Below the pieces are notes generated by a model. The model had not been told where the DNA came from and ran no database searches. It saw only the letters and a list, made by a program, of their open reading frames with translations. From DATKSS01 sp049582065 (GTDB taxonomy: Bacteria; Chloroflexota; Dormibacteria; Dormibacterales; Dormibacteraceae), in NCBI GenBank assembly GCA_049582065.1, contig JBAUTF010000097.1, forward strand, positions 1-23,809: DNA of 23,809 bases, in the 5' to 3' direction. A program made the position numbers and the translations under genes. Positions 20,259 to 23,809 of the stretch are shown here, piece by piece. Every line of letters begins with the position of its first letter. Positions within the stretch are counted from its first letter, which is position 1.

Positions 20259-21520
20259 GCCGCGAACCTCCTGCGGACCAGCTCTTTGAACTGGTTGCCA
20301 CGGTCCTCGAAGTCCTTGAACATGTCGAAGCTCTTGTAGGCAGGGCTGAACAGGACCACCCCGGGCTGCCGGGATAGCCCGGCGGCGAGGGCGATGGCTT
20401 CCTCGAGGTCTTTGGCCCGGACCACCATCGGGTGAGCGCTGAGCTCTCTGGCCAGCAGGTCGGCCGACGCTCCTATCAGCACGACGGCCTCCGTGTTGGC
20501 CAGCACATAGGCCACCCAGTCGCTCAGGTCGAAGTCGCTGCCGTAACCGCCGGCGATCAGGACGACCGGCGCCCCCGGAAACGCGGCGAGCGCCACGCGC
20601 CCGGCGTCGGGGTTGGTCGCTTTGGAGTCGTTGTACCAGCGCACGCCCGCCCATTCGCCGACCAGCTCGAGCCGGTGCTCCACGCCTTTGAAGGAGCGAA
20701 TAGCGCCGTCGATGACGTCGTCGCTCAACCCGGCGATCCGCCCCACCGCAGCGGCGGCCAGCGCGTTCTCCATGTTGTGCCGGCCCGGCAGGGGCATTGG
20801 CGGAATAGGCTGGTGGTGGTCGAACCACACGACCTGGCCGCGCGTCCGGCCGGCGAGGCCTCGTACCACCTTGTCGCCGCCGTTGAGCACCGCGAAATCT
20901 TCGGGGCCGGCGAACTCGATGGCGCGCGCTTTGAGGTCGACGTATCGCTCGAACGTCTTATGACGGTCGAGGTGGTCTGGCGTGATGTTGAGGATCACGC
21001 CGACATGAAGTCTCGGCCGCTCCACCGACTCAAGCTGGAAGCTCGACAGCTCCAGGACGACCCAGTGCTCCGGGGTTATCTCATCGAGCCGGTCGAGGAC
21101 GGTCTCGCCGATGTTGCCGCCGACGATCACAGGGCGCTTGCCGGCTCCGAGCACCACGCTGGTGAGAGCCGTCGTCGTGGTCTTGCCGTTGGTGCCGGTG
21201 ATGCCGACCACGGTGCCCGTGCAGAGCTTGAGGAAGAGGTCGATCTCGCTCGACACCGGGATGTTGCGCGCGCGGGCGTCGGTCAGCAGCGGCGAATCCC
21301 AGGGCACCCCGGGACTCGCGTACACGACATCGACGCCTTCAAGCACCGAAGGCTCGTATCCGCCGAGGCGAAGCTCGACGGCCGCGGGCATGTGGGCGGT
21401 GGCTGATTCTACGTCGGCCGCGGACCTGCGGTCGGTCACGCGCACCGTCTCACCGGAGGCCACGAGGTGGTTGGCCAGCGCGACGCCGCTGCGGGCCGCA
21501 CCCACCACGAGTGCCGTCAA
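20255..21520 (-). CDS. murD: UDP-N-acetylmuramoylalanine--D-glutamate ligase
   Basis: 421 residues, Mur ligase adding D-Glu, the second stem residue. The N-terminal Rossmann-like domain has VVGAARSGVALANHL. The ATP loop GTNGKTT is at 109-115, followed by ELSSFQLE and NITPDHLDRHKTFERY, then RHNMENALAAAAV, and the C-terminal VRWYNDSKATNPDA and AGGYGSDFDLS blocks. The start is TTG at 21520, overlapping the mraY stop as TTGA. No Shine-Dalgarno sequence is evident, so translation is likely coupled to mraY. Confidence 0.96.
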   Translation of the reverse strand: MTALVVGAARSGVALANHLVASGETVRVTDRRSAADVESATAHMPAAVELRLGGYEPSVLEGVDVVYASPGVPWDSPLLTDARARNIPVSSEIDLFLKLCTGTVVGITGTNGKTTTTALTSVVLGAGKRPVIVGGNIGETVLDRLDEITPEHWVVLELSSFQLESVERPRLHVGVILNITPDHLDRHKTFERYVDLKARAIEFAGPEDFAVLNGGDKVVRGLAGRTRGQVVWFDHHQPIPPMPLPGRHNMENALAAAAVGRIAGLSDDVIDGAIRSFKGVEHRLELVGEWAGVRWYNDSKATNPDAGRVALAAFPGAPVVLIAGGYGSDFDLSDWVAYVLANTEAVVLIGASADLLARELSAHPMVVRAKDLEEAIALAAGLSRQPGVVLFSPAYKSFDMFKDFEDRGNQFKELVRRRFAA

Positions 21521-22458
21521 GTGGCCAGCCGCGCCACCCCGACCGCGGCCAGCGCCGAGACGAGCCCCGCGCCCCAGAAGGAGAGCGCGATGCGGTTCTC
21601 AGACCAACCCGCGTGGTGGAACGTGTAGTGAATTGGGGTCATCGTGAAAACTCGGCGTCCGCCGCTGGCCTTGAAATAGGCCACCTGAATGATGACAGAC
21701 AGCGTCTCGATCACAAACACCAGACCGACGAGTAGTAAAAGCAGCACCAACCCCTGCTGGATGGCCATGGCCGCGACCGCGTAGCCGATGGCGAGGGCGC
21801 CGGTGTCGCCCATGAACACCCGCGCCGGGTAACGGTTGAACACCAGGAACGCCACGAGCGCGCCGCACAGGCACATCGCCACCGCCTTCTCGCCAGCCTG
21901 CGCCCTGGGCAGGAAGAGGACAGTGGTCGCGACCGCGATGACCGACAGTCCGCCGGCCAGACCATCCATGCCGTCGGCCAGGTTCACGGCATTGGCGGTC
22001 GCCACGATGGCGACCACGGCGAACGGAAACACCACCCAGGGGGTGGCCGGCAGAAAAAGCTGGTGCGAGGGCCCCGCGACGGTGGCCAGCCAGGCCACGG
22101 GCACCGCAAGGACGACCTGGATCGGGAACTTGAGCCTCGCCGGGATCCCGAGCGCCCCGACCTGGAGCTTGGTGCGGTCGTCGAAAAACCCGATCAGGCC
22201 GCCGGCGACCAGGCCGCCGATCGCCGGCAGCGCGCCCGGGTGGCCCGCGACAGTGGCGAGGATCCCGCCCAGCACCGCCACCGCCACGAAGAGGATGCCG
22301 CCACCGGTTGGCGTGCCCGCCTTCTTCTGGTGGCTGTCCGGCAGCTCGGTCTGAATCATCTGCCCCGACCTCCACCGCCGCAGCCCTCGGATCAGCCATG
22401 GATAAATGACGAGGGCGATGACGAAGGTGACGGCAAACGTGACGAAGTCGAGGATCAC
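21517..22458 (-). CDS. mraY: Phospho-N-acetylmuramoyl-pentapeptide transferase
   Basis: 313 residues, about ten membrane helices. It transfers phospho-MurNAc-pentapeptide to undecaprenyl phosphate, giving lipid I. Family blocks are KKAGTPTGGGILF near 46-57 (usually PTMGG), the Asp pair GFFDD at 90-94, NLADGMDGLAGG at 159-170 and FMGDTGALAIG at 215-225. The cytosolic loop that normally carries three histidines in a row (HHHFE) reads HYTFHHAGW at 277-285. All catalytic aspartates look present. GTG start, overlapping the murF stop as GTGA. Confidence 0.95.
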   Translation of the reverse strand: MILDFVTFAVTFVIALVIYPWLIRGLRRWRSGQMIQTELPDSHQKKAGTPTGGGILFVAVAVLGGILATVAGHPGALPAIGGLVAGGLIGFFDDRTKLQVGALGIPARLKFPIQVVLAVPVAWLATVAGPSHQLFLPATPWVVFPFAVVAIVATANAVNLADGMDGLAGGLSVIAVATTVLFLPRAQAGEKAVAMCLCGALVAFLVFNRYPARVFMGDTGALAIGYAVAAMAIQQGLVLLLLLVGLVFVIETLSVIIQVAYFKASGGRRVFTMTPIHYTFHHAGWSENRIALSFWGAGLVSALAAVGVARLAT

Positions 22459-23792
22459 TGCGTGGTCAGCTCCCGCACGACCCCTTCGAGATGGATCCCG
22501 CGGGACCCCTTGACCAGCACGCGATCACCGTCATGGGCGTTCCGCCTAACCCAGTCGACTGCGGCCGGACGATCGGGCACCAGCTCCGCGCCGGCCGACT
22601 CGGCGAGGATGCGCGCCTGCTCGCCGTCCACGACACAGACGGCATCGAACACCTCGGCGGCGCGACGCCCGACGCGCCGGTGGGCTTCTTCGGACAGAGC
22701 TCCCAGCTCAGCCATCTGTCCGAGCACTGCGAGCAGCCGCCCGCGACGCGGGGCCTCGGCCATCGCTTCGAACGCGGCGACCATCGACTCGGGGCTCGCG
22801 TTATAGGCGTCATCGATGATGGAATAGCCGCCGTCCGCTGGCAGCTCCTGCAGCCGGTGGTCGACCTCCACGCTGGCGAGCGCGCCCGCGCCTTCGGCGA
22901 GAGGGACGCCAGCGAACTCCGCCGCGGCGAGAGCGGCGGTCGCGTTCATCGCCTGGTGGCGCCCATCCAGCGAGAGGCGCACCGGGACTCCACGCACGGT
23001 GAACTCGCAACCGCCGCCGGTCAGCGAGCGGTAGCCCTCGACGCGGTAGTCGCCCTTCTCGAGACCGAAGCTCGCAACGCGGGCCGGCGTCATACGCGCC
23101 AGCAAGGAGTAGAACTCGTCGTCCGCGTTCAGCACCGCAAGGCCGTCGTCGGGCAGTGCGGAGACGAGCTCACCCTTGGCCCGCGCCAGCTGCTCGTGAG
23201 ACGTGAAGAACTCCATGTGGACGGTGCCGACGTTGGTCACGATTCCGATCGACGGCTTCGCCACCGCCGCCAGCCGCGCGATGTCGCCGGCTCGCTGCAT
23301 CCCCATCTCGAGCACGAGCGCTGTATGGTGCGGCTCCAGCCTCAGCACCGTCAGGGGGAGGCCGGTCTCGGTGTTGAGGTTGCCGGTGGAACGGAGCACC
23401 TCGAAGCGCTGGGCGAGGATCGCAGCGACCATCTCCTTGGTGGACGTCTTGCCATTGCTTCCCGTTACGGCGACCACAAGCGGCCGCACGCGCTGGAGCG
23501 CGTAGCCTGCGAGCGTGTAGAGGGCGGCCCACGTATCGGACACGAGGACCTCGACGATCCCGGACGGAATGTCCATCCTGCGCTGGACCACGACCGCGGC
23601 CGCGCCACGCGAGATCGCATCGTTGATGAAGCGGTGTCCATCCGTATCAGCGCCGCGCAGCGCGAAGAAGAGGCCGCCCTGGGCGACCTCGCGCGAGTCG
23701 GTGTGAAAAGTCGAGAACGTATTTCCGACCTGGGTGCCGCCGACCTCGCCGCCCCCGGTCGCCTCGAGGATCTCGAGAAGACTGAGTTTCAT
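22455..23792 (-). CDS. murF: UDP-N-acetylmuramoyl-tripeptide--D-alanyl-D-alanine ligase
   Basis: 445 residues, Mur ligase that adds D-Ala-D-Ala made by Ddl, completing the pentapeptide. The N-terminal domain has FHTDSREVAQGGLFFALRG, the ATP loop GSNGKTSTKE is at 111-120, then EMGMQRAGDI, TNVGTVHMEFF, GRHQAMNATAALA, and the C-terminal DDAYNASPESM. The ATG at 23792 leaves 17 nt to the window edge, where no clear ribosome binding site shows. MurE would be expected just upstream, outside the window. Confidence 0.96.
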   Translation of the reverse strand: MKLSLLEILEATGGGEVGGTQVGNTFSTFHTDSREVAQGGLFFALRGADTDGHRFINDAISRGAAAVVVQRRMDIPSGIVEVLVSDTWAALYTLAGYALQRVRPLVVAVTGSNGKTSTKEMVAAILAQRFEVLRSTGNLNTETGLPLTVLRLEPHHTALVLEMGMQRAGDIARLAAVAKPSIGIVTNVGTVHMEFFTSHEQLARAKGELVSALPDDGLAVLNADDEFYSLLARMTPARVASFGLEKGDYRVEGYRSLTGGGCEFTVRGVPVRLSLDGRHQAMNATAALAAAEFAGVPLAEGAGALASVEVDHRLQELPADGGYSIIDDAYNASPESMVAAFEAMAEAPRRGRLLAVLGQMAELGALSEEAHRRVGRRAAEVFDAVCVVDGEQARILAESAGAELVPDRPAAVDWVRRNAHDGDRVLVKGSRGIHLEGVVRELTTQ

Positions 23793-23809
23793 CCGATAAG
23801 TAGAACTGC

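Overview
The window is GC-rich and, as far as I can read it, every gene is on the minus strand. It carries an almost unbroken chain of about 22 housekeeping genes for peptidoglycan precursor synthesis, cell division, Ile-tRNA charging, lipoprotein processing, nucleotide and coenzyme metabolism and replication restart. The layout (dcw cluster with a Sbp-type small basic protein, ftsA next to ftsZ, then pgeF-yggS-yggT-ileS-lspA-rluD) points to a monoderm-like Terrabacteria lineage. Dormibacterota or Chloroflexota, or a related soil group, fits best, but this is inference and no 16S or marker search was possible.

In transcription order, from high to low coordinates: murF, mraY, murD, ftsW, murG, murC, murB, ddl, ftsQ and sbp (23792 to 13688) form a tightly overlapping peptidoglycan/division block. 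A 259-bp gap with a hairpin repeat and a candidate promoter follows. Next come ftsA, ftsZ, nrdR and pgeF (13428 to 9856), a second hairpin-rich gap of 180 bp, then yggS, yggT, ileS, lspA, rluD and gmk (9675 to 4039). A 182-bp gap sits where rpoZ might be expected. The window ends with coaBC, priA, a flavin/F420-type PPOX protein and the first 24 codons of a peptide deformylase gene that runs off the edge.

MurF, MraY, MurD, MurG, MurC, MurB and Ddl build and export lipid II. FtsW polymerises it at the septum, where FtsZ, FtsA and FtsQ act. The downstream genes supply general growth functions. Translation looks strongly coupled: most junctions are 1-4 nt overlaps, and all four NTGA forms (ATGA, GTGA, TTGA, CTGA) occur.

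I see no phage, CRISPR, toxin-antitoxin, transposase or biosynthetic system, and I do not claim a new one. The points most worth a second look are: an IleRS whose HIGH signature reads A-T-H-H and which seems to lack a C-terminal subdomain; two consecutive genes (lspA, rluD) with no ATG/GTG/TTG start and apparent CTG starts; a three-copy family of two-hairpin repeats confined to gene gaps; and altered motifs in PriA, MraY, FtsZ and FtsA.
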